A stretch of 64,000 bases of DNA from Nocardia cyriacigeorgica NBRC 100375 (GCF_000308555.1 NZ_BAFY01000099.1:1-64000); one strand, 5' to 3'; positions 18,831-27,909 are shown, counted from the stretch's first letter. Numbers and translations: made by a program. Notes: a model not told the origin generated them from the letters alone.

Positions 18831-20066
18831 GTGACCGCGAGCCGAGCCGAACCCACGGCGGTATCCCGGCCGGCTCGCGGTACCCGTCCGGCCAACCGGC
18901 GCGGCCTGATCATCGCCGCGGCCGCCGATCTGTACTTCCGGCACGGCTACGTCGGTGTGTCGATGCGCGATGTCGCCGACGCGGTGGCGATCGGACCCTC
19001 GGCGTTGTATCGCCACTTCACGGGCAAGCACGATCTGCTGTATGCCGTGGTCGCCGACGCGCTCACGACGGTGGACGCCGCGCTCGACGGCCTGCTGGCC
19101 GATCCGGGCGCTGATCCGGCCGTCGTGCTGGTGCTGGCCGAAACCATGCTCGAGCACCGCGGCGTCGGCGTGCTCTGGCATGCCGAAGCCAGGCACCTGA
19201 GCGCCGAGGCGCGCACCGAGCTGCGCCATCAGTTGCGCGGCATCGGCGCTCGGCTGGCCCAGATCCTGCGGCGCGCCCGCCCCGGGCTCGGTCCCGCGGA
19301 GGCCGACTACCTGTCGTGGTGCGTGCTGGGCGTCACGACCAGCGCCTCCTACTATCACCTCGAGCTGCCGAAAGAGCGCTTCGTCGGATTGATCGCCGGG
19401 ATCAGCCGCGCGGTCGCCGAAGTGCCCATCACGGCGCTGCCCAGGCCGAACCGAACGGTTGAGACGACGCCGCAGTGGGCACCGAATCGACGGGAAGCGA
19501 TCCTGCGGACGGCCACCAGGCTGTTCGCCCGGCACGGATTCGCCGGCGTCGGCAATGACGATATCGGCGCCGCCGTCGGCATCGCGGGCCCGAGCATCTA
19601 CAACCATTTCGACAGCAAGGCCGACATTCTGGCCACGGCCATGCGCCGCGGCAACGAACTACTGCGCGCCGATATGATCCGCCAGCTCGGCCGCGCTCAC
19701 AGCGCCATCGACGCCGTGCGGCTGCTGATCACGAGCTACTGCGAGTTCGTCTTCGAATACAACGATCTGATGCGCTTGCTGATCTCGGAAACCGATCGGC
19801 TACCCGACGACGATCGTCGCCGCACCCGGCAGGTGCAACGCGAATACATCGCCGAATGGGCTCAGCTGCTGCGTCAGATCCACCCGGAATGGGGCGCCGA
19901 CGAGACCCGCATCCGGATCCAAGCCGCCTTCACCGTGGTCAACGACCTCGCCGCGACGCCACACCTGCGTGCCATCGACACCATCGCCGAGCCGACCGCC
20001 GCCGTGTGCCGAAGGATCCTTGAGGTCGGTGAACCGGCTCAGAACTCCCGCACCATCGTCAGCTGA
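18831..20066 (+). CDS. Regulator with two tandem TetR domains
   Basis: 411 residues comprising two complete TetR units in one chain. The first DNA-binding domain (LYFRHGYVGVSMRDVADAV, GPSALYRHFTGK) starts near residue 25; the second (LFARHGFAGVGNDDIGAAVG, GPSIYNHFDSKADIL) near residue 225, each followed by its own ligand-domain half. GTG 18831 is 6 bases after AGGAGGAG. TetR proteins normally dimerise; a covalent tandem could act as a pseudo-dimer. It lies just after the thiolase-MaoC-SDR genes in the same direction and is their likely regulator. Its 3' end overlaps the convergent acetyltransferase gene by 28 bases. Confidence 0.85.
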   Translation: MTASRAEPTAVSRPARGTRPANRRGLIIAAAADLYFRHGYVGVSMRDVADAVAIGPSALYRHFTGKHDLLYAVVADALTTVDAALDGLLADPGADPAVVLVLAETMLEHRGVGVLWHAEARHLSAEARTELRHQLRGIGARLAQILRRARPGLGPAEADYLSWCVLGVTTSASYYHLELPKERFVGLIAGISRAVAEVPITALPRPNRTVETTPQWAPNRREAILRTATRLFARHGFAGVGNDDIGAAVGIAGPSIYNHFDSKADILATAMRRGNELLRADMIRQLGRAHSAIDAVRLLITSYCEFVFEYNDLMRLLISETDRLPDDDRRRTRQVQREYIAEWAQLLRQIHPEWGADETRIRIQAAFTVVNDLAATPHLRAIDTIAEPTAAVCRRILEVGEPAQNSRTIVS

Positions 20067-20674
20067 TGCACCCGCGCGCCCCGGAACCGCACACCCGGCA
20101 CCAGCGGCTGCGGGCCGTGCGCACGGAATCCCATGCGTTCGAAGAACTTCGCCGCCCGGGTGTTCTCGACCAGCGTCTGTAGATGGCAGCCGGGGGAGTC
20201 GACCGAACGCAGGCGGGTGAACCACAACCGCATCATCGCGTCGGCGGCGCCGGTGCCCCGGCCTTCGGGGGCGATGTTGATGTGCAGGTGCGCAGGCCAG
20301 CGGGGATCGGTGAAGTCCGCCGCGGTGGGAGCGCGCCGCAGCTTCGCCGTCAGCGTGTCGAGGGTGGCGCGGGCGAAGAACAGGGCCGAGCGGGACGCGA
20401 AGATCGAGCGGTAGCGGCGAAACGCCTGCTCCATCCGTTCGCTTTCGGCGGGAAATGCCGCGGTGTCGACGCATCCGGTGAGATAGCCGATCAGGCGGCC
20501 CTCGTGCTCGGCGACGAACAGCGACTCGGGCTCCAGGTCCATGTAGGGGTCGAGGTACACCGCGGCCTCGGAATCGAGGTGCCCCCACAGGCTTTCGGTC
20601 GGCGAGCCCGCTCCCGCGCGGCCGAACAGCTCACGCAGTTCGGTGCGGTCGGTTTCCCTGGTACGGGCGAGCAT
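20039..20674 (-). CDS. GNAT family N-acetyltransferase
   Basis: 211-residue protein with a C-terminal GNAT fold. The acetyl-CoA loop is INIAPEGRGTGAADAMM, and the following VENTRAAKFFERMGF is the usual last helix of the domain. The first 130 residues carry LFVAEHEGRLIGYLTG, the central strand pair. Target unknown. It overlaps the tail of the double-TetR gene and precedes no obvious partner. Confidence 0.83.
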   Translation of the reverse strand: MLARTRETDRTELRELFGRAGAGSPTESLWGHLDSEAAVYLDPYMDLEPESLFVAEHEGRLIGYLTGCVDTAAFPAESERMEQAFRRYRSIFASRSALFFARATLDTLTAKLRRAPTAADFTDPRWPAHLHINIAPEGRGTGAADAMMRLWFTRLRSVDSPGCHLQTLVENTRAAKFFERMGFRAHGPQPLVPGVRFRGARVHQLTMVREF

Positions 20675-20727
20675 CCATGTGCACGACAGTAGTGACCCTC
20701 CAGCCCCAGGGTCGGCCGGTGATCAGT

Positions 20728-21906
20728 TCAGGCGGTCAGCTCTTTTTCCAGCGGGGTGCGGAAGCGCGGGACCGGGCGGACATCGCCGAACCAGGCGCCG
20801 ATCCGTTCGGCTTCCGACTCGATCATCGCCACGGCGTCGGACCCGACGTCCTCCAGCAGCCGCAGCGCGATCTCGCCGTCCTTGCGTTGCGCCCAGCCGC
20901 CGACGATGCGGCCGTCGCACCAGATGGTCGGCCCGATATTGCCGTTGCGATCGAACAGGGCCGCGGCATGGTCGCCGAGATACCAGGCGCGGGACTGCCA
21001 GCCCATCGGTGTGGGGTCGAGGGCGGGCAGCAGGGCGGCCCACGGTTGCGGTTCGGGCACCGGGTCGAGGTCGTCGGTGAGGATGACGCCGGTGCCCTCG
21101 TCCAGTTCGACTTCGGTGATGTCGAGGCGGGCCAGGGTTGTGCGCACCTCGCCCAGTGTCCAGCCGGTCCACCATTTGATATCGCCGACCGGGGCGGGCC
21201 CGAACGCGTGCAACCACTGCCGGACCAGTTCGTCGCGGGCGTCGTCGGCCGGGATGACGGGCACGCCGCCGGGCAACCACGATTCGATCGGCGACCAGGT
21301 GTACTGGCTACTCGACCAGCTGCCGTTCGGCCGTCCGCGCACGATGCGGCCCTCGGCGCCGAGCGTCACCAGCACCCAGGTGGTGATATTGGTGGGACGC
21401 GAATACGCCTTGTCCGGTGCGGTATTCACCTGCGTACGCAGCAGCGGCACATCCTTGCTCAGTTGCGCACCCGTCGCGGCACCGCGGGCGAGCAGCGCCT
21501 GGTGGGTCTGCTCCTCGACCTCGGCCCACCACGACCGCACATCGCCGTCGCCGATTCCGGCCTGCTCCAAGAACTTTCCGTAAGTGCGGCGCTGCTTATC
21601 GGCCAGTGCGTCCGCGCAGGCGGCCTGCAATACGGGCACCAGCTCCACCGGCGCGACGAACATCGTGCGCCGCATCGCCAGCATGCGCAGCAGCGATCGC
21701 TGCTCGTACAGTGCCTGCTCGATATCGGCGGGTGTGATCCCGGCGCCGCGCGCGGCCACCGACAGGAACACCGTCGCGGGGTCGGTCGCGTGCAGCACCA
21801 CCAGCGACCGCGCGATATCCGCGACGTCAGCGCTTCGCTGTGGGTAGGCCAGCCGATGCCGAACCCCGAGCCGTGCGCGCCGCTGCGCGGCGGTAATCGA
21901 ACGCAT
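20728..21906 (-). CDS. Winged-helix DNA-binding domain protein (HTH_42/AlkZ-like)
   Basis: 392-residue protein of the HTH_42 (DUF1006) family, identified by the N-terminal LVVLHATDPATVFLSVAARG and LYEQRSLLRMLAMRRTMFV. The family includes DNA glycosylases of the AlkZ/YcaQ type that unhook crosslinks, but many actinobacterial members are uncharacterised. I do not see the QxQ catalytic motif of AlkZ, so glycosylase activity is not claimed. ATG 21906 (MRSITAAQRR) is the natural start. Same strand and 41 bases after the flavin monooxygenase. Confidence 0.8.
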   Translation of the reverse strand: MRSITAAQRRARLGVRHRLAYPQRSADVADIARSLVVLHATDPATVFLSVAARGAGITPADIEQALYEQRSLLRMLAMRRTMFVAPVELVPVLQAACADALADKQRRTYGKFLEQAGIGDGDVRSWWAEVEEQTHQALLARGAATGAQLSKDVPLLRTQVNTAPDKAYSRPTNITTWVLVTLGAEGRIVRGRPNGSWSSSQYTWSPIESWLPGGVPVIPADDARDELVRQWLHAFGPAPVGDIKWWTGWTLGEVRTTLARLDITEVELDEGTGVILTDDLDPVPEPQPWAALLPALDPTPMGWQSRAWYLGDHAAALFDRNGNIGPTIWCDGRIVGGWAQRKDGEIALRLLEDVGSDAVAMIESEAERIGAWFGDVRPVPRFRTPLEKELTA

Positions 21907-21947
21907 ATGCGAATAGTAGCGGGCTCGGGGCCTGGCGGCCTGCGGGC

Positions 21948-23210
21948 TTATCCGGCGTGACCGGCCACCGCATCCGTCTGTTCGGCGCGCTGGGCAACAC
22001 CTGGCTCGGCCGGCGATCCGGTCAGGACTCCGGAATCCGGCAGCCCCGCGTAGTCGGGCAGTTCGACGCCGTTGAGCGCGCGCTCGACCAGCTCGGCGAA
22101 CCACGCTCCGGTGAAATCGGGGAGCGGCTCGGTATCGGGCCCGGGAACGTCGCGGCTGCGGGCGTTCAATCGGGCGATTTCGTGATTGGCCTCGACGAAC
22201 GAGTGCATCCGTGCCTGGTAGCGGGCGAAACCGAGCTCCGGATTCCATTCGGCGCCGGCCAGCTCGCCCGCCAGCACGTAGGCGCCGACCAGTGCCAGCC
22301 CGGTACCTTGGCCCGACATCGGGGAGGAGCTGTAGGCCGCGTCGCCGAGCAGCCCTACCCGCCCGCGCGACCAGCGATCCATCACGACCTGGGCCACCTG
22401 GTCGAGATAGAAGTCCGGGGTGTCGTCCAGATGCGCGAGGATGCGCGGGGTCAGCCAGCCCAGGCCGTCCATCCGCTCGCGCAGCAGCCGCTTCTGGGCC
22501 TCGATATCGCGGTAGTCGACCTCGGCGTCATCCGCGGGGAAGGAGAACATGGCCATCGCCCGGGTGGCGTCCTGGATCGGCCGCAGCCCGGCCGACCGTC
22601 CGGCCTCCTGGTATTCGATCAGCCACCGGTCGAGCCCGAACTCGTTGGGCACGCTGAAGAAGGCCAGCACATGCCCGAGGTGGCGGACGAACTGCTCGTG
22701 CGGCCCGAAAACCATGGTGCGCAGCGCGGAATGCAGTCCGTCGCATCCGATCACCAGCTCGAAACGCCTCCGGCCACCGCTGTCGAAGACCACGTCGACT
22801 CCGTCGGCGTCCTGGGACAGCTCGGCGATCCGGTCACCGAAGATGTATTCGACATGGTCGCGGGTGTCGTCGTAGAGCACCTGCGACAGGTCGCCGCGCA
22901 GGATCTCGATCTCGGCGATGAATCCGTCGCCGCCGTCGTCGTCCACGCGGAAGGTCTCCAGCACGTTCCCGTCCGCGTCCACGGTATGTGCGCCGATGGT
23001 CTGGGTGCAGGCTGCGCGGACCGCCGGGTCCAGCCCCATCCGCCGGATGACTTCCTTGGTCACGCCGCGCGCGTCCACGGCCTGGCCGCCGGGACGCAGT
23101 TCGGGTGCCCGTTCCACCACGGTCACCACCGCGCCCCGCCGGTACAGCCAGTGGGCCAGCGCGGGTCCCGCGATGCTCGCACCTGCCACCAACACTCTGA
23201 TACCGCTCAT
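21948..23210 (-). CDS. FAD-dependent aromatic-type monooxygenase
   Basis: 420-residue class A flavoprotein hydroxylase (PHBH fold). FAD-binding VLVAGASIAGPALAHWLYRR at the N-terminus, the DG motif in LVIGCDGLHSALR, and GDAAYSSSPMSGQGTGLAL near residue 285. The relatives include tetracycline-destructase TetX-like and polyketide hydroxylases. ATG 23210 is preceded by GGGAGG. A dyad CCGAA-N6-TTCGG lies at 23231-23246, just upstream. Substrate unknown. Confidence 0.87.
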   Translation of the reverse strand: MSGIRVLVAGASIAGPALAHWLYRRGAVVTVVERAPELRPGGQAVDARGVTKEVIRRMGLDPAVRAACTQTIGAHTVDADGNVLETFRVDDDGGDGFIAEIEILRGDLSQVLYDDTRDHVEYIFGDRIAELSQDADGVDVVFDSGGRRRFELVIGCDGLHSALRTMVFGPHEQFVRHLGHVLAFFSVPNEFGLDRWLIEYQEAGRSAGLRPIQDATRAMAMFSFPADDAEVDYRDIEAQKRLLRERMDGLGWLTPRILAHLDDTPDFYLDQVAQVVMDRWSRGRVGLLGDAAYSSSPMSGQGTGLALVGAYVLAGELAGAEWNPELGFARYQARMHSFVEANHEIARLNARSRDVPGPDTEPLPDFTGAWFAELVERALNGVELPDYAGLPDSGVLTGSPAEPGVAQRAEQTDAVAGHAG

Positions 23211-23514
23211 CGCGCCTCCCACTGACATTGCCGAATCACTGTTCGGATCGAGTGCTTCTGGTCCGGCCCACCGCTGCCGGTGTACCAGAGGTATCGACGA
23301 CGGGACCGCCCGAAATTCATCGGTGCACTCGAGACCGCGTTCGCGTCCGCCCGGAACTCGGCAGGAGCGCGACGTCCTACGGCGGGTAGCTCGCCGCGGG
23401 GCCGTCGGGCGCGCCGGCAGGCACGATGGACGGTCCCGGCGTGCTCGCCGTGATCGGCCGCCGGATTGCCGAGGCTTCCATGCTGTGCCCGTCCGGCGTG
23501 GCAAGATCGGCCCG
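23211..23514. other. Intergenic region between divergent genes; one dyad seen
   Basis: 304 bases separate the flavin monooxygenase from the phosphotransferase. The only structure seen is the dyad CCGAA-N6-TTCGG at 23231-23246, about 20 bases upstream of the monooxygenase start and a possible operator. No reading frame here has convincing coding character. Confidence 0.4.
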
Positions 23515-24465
23515 GTGTCCGATTTCCTGAGCCAACACGAGCTCGCCCAGCGCACCGCCGCGGCAGTCGACGCCGCTGTCGCAGCTGCCCGTGAGCTCGG
23601 TCTGACGGTGACCGACGCGCGGGTGCTGCACGATCTGTTCTCGGTGGTCGTCCATCTCGCGCCCGCGCCCGTGGTGGCGCGGATTCCGACCGTGGTGCCC
23701 GGGATCGGCGGACTCGACGCGCTGGCGCACCGCCAACGCAGCGAACTCGACGTCACCTCGTGGCTCGTCGGCCATGGCACACCCGTGATCGCGCCGAGCC
23801 CGCTCGTACCGCGCGAACCCGTACGGCGCGAAGGGTTCTCGATGACGTTCTGGCAGTATCTGGCCGAGAATCCGGACGCCGAACCCGACTACGCGGCGAA
23901 CTGCGAACGCGTCGCCGAGCTGCATGTCGCGTTGCGCGCCTATCCGGGACAGTTGTCGTTCCTGTCGGCGGCCGAACCGCGGTTCGTCACCGAAAGCCTC
24001 GCCGGGCTGGGCGAGCGGCCTGATCTGATCGAGGCCGGCGATCTCGCGCGTGCTCGCCGCGAATGGCAGGTGCTGGAACCGCTCGTGCGCTCCCGTTCGG
24101 CGTTCGAGGACGCGTTTCCCGGGATCGATCTGCAACCCATCCACGGCGATTCGCCACCCGCGAACATCTTCCCCGGCGTGGACGGCGCCCTCTTCTCCGA
24201 CTTCGAACTGGTCACGCTCGGACCGGTCGAATGGGATCTGGCCGCGCTCGGACCCGGGCTGGAAGCCGCCTATGACCGTGGTGCGCGGCGAAACGGCCTG
24301 CGGCCGTTGAACAGCGAGGTCATGAAGTTCGTCAACGCCGTCGGGATGCTGCGGGTGGTCGCCTATCTCGGGCTCGCGCCGCAACTTCCGATGCTGGTGG
24401 AGGTCATGAAACCGGCCATCGATCAGTGGCGGGCGATGCCGTTCGCCGGTGGGCTCGCGCTCTGA
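23515..24465 (+). CDS. Aminoglycoside-phosphotransferase-fold kinase
   Basis: 316-residue APH/choline-kinase-like protein. The Brenner-type catalytic motif is LQPIHGDSPPANIF, followed by the metal-binding FSDFELVTLGPVEWDLA. The N-terminal lobe holds a weak nucleotide-binding region. GTG 23515 (MSDFLSQHELAQR) is used as start; no clear Shine-Dalgarno is seen. Members phosphorylate antibiotics, amino alcohols or sugars; this orphan's substrate is unknown. Confidence 0.78.
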   Translation: MSDFLSQHELAQRTAAAVDAAVAAARELGLTVTDARVLHDLFSVVVHLAPAPVVARIPTVVPGIGGLDALAHRQRSELDVTSWLVGHGTPVIAPSPLVPREPVRREGFSMTFWQYLAENPDAEPDYAANCERVAELHVALRAYPGQLSFLSAAEPRFVTESLAGLGERPDLIEAGDLARARREWQVLEPLVRSRSAFEDAFPGIDLQPIHGDSPPANIFPGVDGALFSDFELVTLGPVEWDLAALGPGLEAAYDRGARRNGLRPLNSEVMKFVNAVGMLRVVAYLGLAPQLPMLVEVMKPAIDQWRAMPFAGGLAL

Positions 24466-24475
24466 GCGCCAGCGC

Positions 24476-24506
24476 TTGACTTGGAGTGCACTCCAGCTCA
24501 TAGCCT
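24476..24506 (+). promoter_or_regulatory. MerR-type promoter with 19-bp spacer
   Basis: TTGACT (24476-24481) and TAGCCT (24501-24506) are -35 and -10 elements separated by 19 bases. The spacer opens with a perfect 14-bp palindrome, TGGAGTGCACTCCA, at 24482-24495. An overlong spacer carrying a dyad is the signature of promoters untwisted by MerR-family activators. It drives the F420-type oxidoreductase starting at 24543. No MerR gene is present nearby. Confidence 0.75.
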
Positions 24507-24542
24507 GGGTCGCACACGCTGCCCCACTGAGGAGATCATCGT

Positions 24543-25418
24543 ATGGACCTCGGCTTTCACATCCCGAACTTCGACATCGACGGCGGTCCCGGCGCGATCG
24601 CCGGTGAATTGGCCAGGGTCGGCGCGGCCGTGGAGGAGTCCGGCGCGACCTGGCTGTCGTTCATGGACCATTACTTCCAGATCCCGCCGACCGGCCTGCC
24701 CGCCGAGGCGAACATGCTCGAGGGGTACACCACGCTCGGCTACCTCGCCGCGCACACCTCGACCGTCGAACTCGGCCTGCTGGTCACCGGCGTCACCTAC
24801 CGTCATCCCGGCCTGCTGGCCAAGATCGTCACCACCCTCGACGTGCTCTCCGGCGGCCGCGCCGCCCTCGGCCTCGGTGCGGCGTGGTTCGACCGCGAAC
24901 ACGAGGGCCTCGGTGTCCCGTTCCCCGCCATCTCCGAACGCTTCGAACGTCTCGAGGAGGCATTGCAGATCTGCGCCCAGATGTGGGACCCGACCAACAA
25001 CGGCCCCTTCACGGGCAAGCACTACCAGCTCGCCGAAACCCTCTGCGCCCCACAACCACTGCACCACCCCACCGTCCTCATCGGCGGCGGCGGCGAACGC
25101 AAAACCCTGCGCCTGGTCGCCCAGTACGGCGACGCCTGCAACCTCTTCGCCACCTCACCCGCCGAGGTAGCCCACAAACTCGACGTCCTGCGCAAACACT
25201 GCGACACCCTCGGCCGTGACTACGACACGATCCGCAAGACCGTCATGGCCGACCGCACCTACGCCACCCCCGACACCCGCGACGAATTCGTCCGCACCAT
25301 GGCCGAATACGCCGCCCTCGGCATCGACGCCGTCATGGCTATCCCCCTCACCGGCTCCCCGGCCAAGTGGATCGACGGTATGGCCCCGGTCGTGCCCCAG
25401 TTCGCCGAGCTGGGGTGA
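24543..25418 (+). CDS. F420-dependent luciferase-like oxidoreductase
   Basis: 291-residue LLM-class TIM barrel, probably using coenzyme F420. TLDVLSGGRAALGLGAAWFD and the preceding LLVTGVTYRHPGLLAKIV are typical of the F420 subgroup, and HHPTVLIGGGGERKTLRLVA is the usual later phosphate-contact region. It is monocistronic and preceded by a MerR-type promoter, suggesting induction by a small electrophile, metal or drug. Physiological substrate unknown. Confidence 0.87.
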   Translation: MDLGFHIPNFDIDGGPGAIAGELARVGAAVEESGATWLSFMDHYFQIPPTGLPAEANMLEGYTTLGYLAAHTSTVELGLLVTGVTYRHPGLLAKIVTTLDVLSGGRAALGLGAAWFDREHEGLGVPFPAISERFERLEEALQICAQMWDPTNNGPFTGKHYQLAETLCAPQPLHHPTVLIGGGGERKTLRLVAQYGDACNLFATSPAEVAHKLDVLRKHCDTLGRDYDTIRKTVMADRTYATPDTRDEFVRTMAEYAALGIDAVMAIPLTGSPAKWIDGMAPVVPQFAELG

Positions 25419-25660
25419 GGGGTGCGGTGCGTGGTGGGAAGTGGATGCGCCCGCGCCCGTCGTAAATGACACCATGCAGCGGCCCAGGGCACCTGCCACG
25501 CCTACGACGCCGTCGCGCGGGAGATCGACCCGACATTCGACGAGAAGGGCAGATCCGCGCGGCTCATGCGGCTGGTGATCGGGCGATCGTCGCGCCACCA
25601 TTACGCGCGGGCAGTTGGGCAGTGGCCCGCTCCCGATGCGGGGGAAACAGGGCGCGGAAT

Positions 25661-26203
25661 CTACGCGAGTGAGTGCTCGCCGATTTCGGTGGTGAATCCG
25701 GTTCCGTTGAGCTCCAGGTAGAGCTGGCGTTCGGTGATCGAGACGGTGGCGGTGGTGCGGCGGTCGAGGGTGGTGGCGGCGGAGTCGATGAAGGGGCGGG
25801 CGAAGCTGTGCAGGGGGATGGATTCGGCGTGGTGGATGCGTTTGCCGGTGAGGGCGGCCAGGACTTTGGCGGGGTCGCGGTGGGTGTAGATGGCTACCCG
25901 GTCGGCGAGTTTGGCGGCGCGGTGGATGCGGTCGGCGTCGGGGGCGCCGACGTCGATCCAGGTGGTGAGGCGGCCGGTGAGGTCGCGGATGAGGACGGGA
26001 GGTTCGTCGGTGGCGGAGACGCCGCCGTCGCTGAAGGTGATGCCGTCGTCGTATTCGAGGCAGTAGGCGAGGATGCGGGTGAGCATGTACTCGGCGGTCT
26101 CGGACGGGTGGCGCGCGACCCGCAGCTCCAGGTCCTGGTAGACGCCGCGGTCGACGTCGGCCAGCTGGATGGTGAAGGTGTACAGGGTTGCGCTGAGAGC
26201 CAT
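25661..26203 (-). CDS. YaeQ family protein
   Basis: 180-residue protein matching the YaeQ family (start MALSATLYTFTIQLADVDRG, then LRVARHPSETAEYMLTRILA). The fold is a PD-(D/E)XK nuclease variant; the residues GAPDADRIHRAAK and VAIYTHRD match the family's core. A regulatory role linked to RfaH was proposed in enterobacteria but is not secure. Solitary gene. Confidence 0.88.
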   Translation of the reverse strand: MALSATLYTFTIQLADVDRGVYQDLELRVARHPSETAEYMLTRILAYCLEYDDGITFSDGGVSATDEPPVLIRDLTGRLTTWIDVGAPDADRIHRAAKLADRVAIYTHRDPAKVLAALTGKRIHHAESIPLHSFARPFIDSAATTLDRRTTATVSITERQLYLELNGTGFTTEIGEHSLA

Positions 26204-26358
26204 GGGTGGAGCCTACGGTGGGCTCGGTGACGATCGGATGTCCGGCTCTACGCGGGGCGGTAGGCGCGACTGCCGGTGGGCGTGCAACTCATCGGCCCGA
26301 AGTTCGAGGACCGAGCCACCCGGCCCCGTCGCGGTGATAGCCGGCCCCGCCGCGGTGC

Positions 26359-26712
26359 TCACCCGAGGTGATAAGCCAAGGTCACGGCGAGATTCAGCGC
26401 CATCAGCGTGAGGGCCCCGCCCGCTTTCCCGAGATCGCGATCGTGGACTCTCAGGTGGGCGATGATCGCGCCGACGAAATGGAAGACGAGCCCGGCGGCC
26501 GCGGCGACACCGACAACGGGCAGCGCGAATCCGGCCAGCACACCCAGCCCGCCGGCCGCGAACATCAGCCCGATCGGCCGCGTCCACGACAGCGGAACCT
26601 GCACCTGCTCGGCCGCCGCCACCGTGACCGGATGACGAGTGAAGTTCATCCACGCCCCGCCCGCGCACAGCAGCGCGGTGAGCACGGTCGAGAGCACGTA
26701 CAGCGCGAACAT
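26359..26712 (-). CDS. DoxX-like small membrane protein
   Basis: 117-residue protein with four hydrophobic segments (LYVLSTVLTALLCAGGAWMN, GLMFAAGGLGVLAGFALPVV, AAAGLVFHFVGAIIAHL, LTLMALNLAVTLAY), the layout of DoxX/DUF4267-like membrane proteins. It is transcribed divergently from the LysR regulator at 26803, only 90 bases away, so it is the likely regulated target. Function unknown. Confidence 0.8.
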   Translation of the reverse strand: MFALYVLSTVLTALLCAGGAWMNFTRHPVTVAAAEQVQVPLSWTRPIGLMFAAGGLGVLAGFALPVVGVAAAAGLVFHFVGAIIAHLRVHDRDLGKAGGALTLMALNLAVTLAYHLG

Positions 26713-26802
26713 CGGTCGCCTTTCTTCCTGCGTTGGGATCTGCCTCCACCCTCGCCGCCACCGGTGTTGGCCGTCCAATACCTGCATCCATAACCTGATG
26801 GC

Positions 26803-27690
26803 ATGGATGTCGACACCAGGCTGCTCCGCTACTTCGCGGCGGTCGCCGACGAGGGCAACCTCACCCGCGCGGCCGAACGGCTGTACGTGTCGCAGCCCTC
26901 GCTCACCAAACAGATCCGCCGCCTGGAAGAGCTCCTCGGCGTGACACTGTTCGTGCGTTCGCGCGCCGGCATGGCACTCACCGAGCCGGGCAAGGCCCTG
27001 GCCCGCTCGGTGCCGGCGCTGTTGACGGATTGGCAGCGAGCTGTGGCCGAGGTCAAAACCGCTGCGGCCGAACAGGATCGCGTGCTGCGCGTGGGATTTC
27101 TGGCCAGCGCGGCGAACGAGGCAACCACCGACATCATCGCCGCGTTCGGTGAGCTGCGGCCCGGCTGGCGGGTGGAGATGCGGCAGAGCCCCTGGTGGGA
27201 TCCCACCGCGGGGCTGGCCGACGGTGAGGTGGACGTCGCGCTGCTGCGGGTGCCGTTCCCCGGCCAGCAGGCCTGGGGCGTCGAAGTGCTGCTGACCGAA
27301 CCGCGCGGGGTGATGCTGCCCAGCACCCATCGGCTCGCCGACGCGGAGACCATCGACTTCCCGCAACTATGGGACGAGCCGTTCATCGCCGCCCCCGATT
27401 CGACCGGCCGGTGGCGCGATTACTGGCTCGCTGTCGACGAACGCCACGGGCATCCGGTGCGCATCGGCGCCGTCACCGAGCACACCGATGAATGGCTGAG
27501 CGCGATCGCCAATGGTTACGGGGTCGCGCTCGCTCCGGAATCGGCGGGGCGCTACTTCCAGCGGCCGGGGGTGGTGTACCGCCCGGTGACGGGAATCGCG
27601 CCGACTCAGGTGGCCGTCGCCTGGGATCCCGCGACCGATGCCCCGGCCGTGCGCGACTTCGTCGCCAGCTGCCTGCGGTTCCGCCAGTAG
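26803..27690 (+). CDS. LysR-family transcriptional regulator
   Basis: 295-residue LysR regulator. The N-terminal winged HTH is plain: LRYFAAVADEGNLTRAAERL, YVSQPSLTKQIRRLEELLG and TLFVRSRAGMALTEPG. Residues about 90-295 form the two-lobed effector domain. It probably controls the divergent DoxX-like gene; LysR proteins typically bind T-N11-A sites in such divergent promoters. Confidence 0.9.
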   Translation: MDVDTRLLRYFAAVADEGNLTRAAERLYVSQPSLTKQIRRLEELLGVTLFVRSRAGMALTEPGKALARSVPALLTDWQRAVAEVKTAAAEQDRVLRVGFLASAANEATTDIIAAFGELRPGWRVEMRQSPWWDPTAGLADGEVDVALLRVPFPGQQAWGVEVLLTEPRGVMLPSTHRLADAETIDFPQLWDEPFIAAPDSTGRWRDYWLAVDERHGHPVRIGAVTEHTDEWLSAIANGYGVALAPESAGRYFQRPGVVYRPVTGIAPTQVAVAWDPATDAPAVRDFVASCLRFRQ

Positions 27691-27889
27691 ATGAGACGGC
27701 CGGAGGCAGGGCCTCGGGGACCCGCTTGGTGCGGCGGAGCGGCGTGCGGGCGACCCGCGACCCGCGAACAAGGCGTACTGCGCCGCTGATAGCAGCTCCC
27801 GGCAGCGGCAAGAAATCATGCCCCGCGCTCGGGCACTGCGCGCGAAAGTGCTCACGCGAGCAGAACGGTCTCGCTAGGATTCGGCCCTA

Positions 27890-27909
27890 TTGAGACGACG
27901 TGGTCTCAA
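27890..27909. promoter_or_regulatory. Inverted repeat upstream of the SGNH hydrolase gene
   Basis: TTGAGAC-N6-GTCTCAA is a perfect 7-6-7 dyad 55 bases upstream of the hydrolase start. The spacing and symmetry suit a dimeric repressor. No regulator gene is adjacent to identify it. Confidence 0.5.

Noticed and set aside
21948-23780. N-terminal extension of the flavin monooxygenase to 610 residues
   Set aside because: The extra 190 residues are Arg/Ser/Pro-rich, overlap the divergent kinase gene and precede a clean ATG with ribosome site and FAD-binding motif at 23210.
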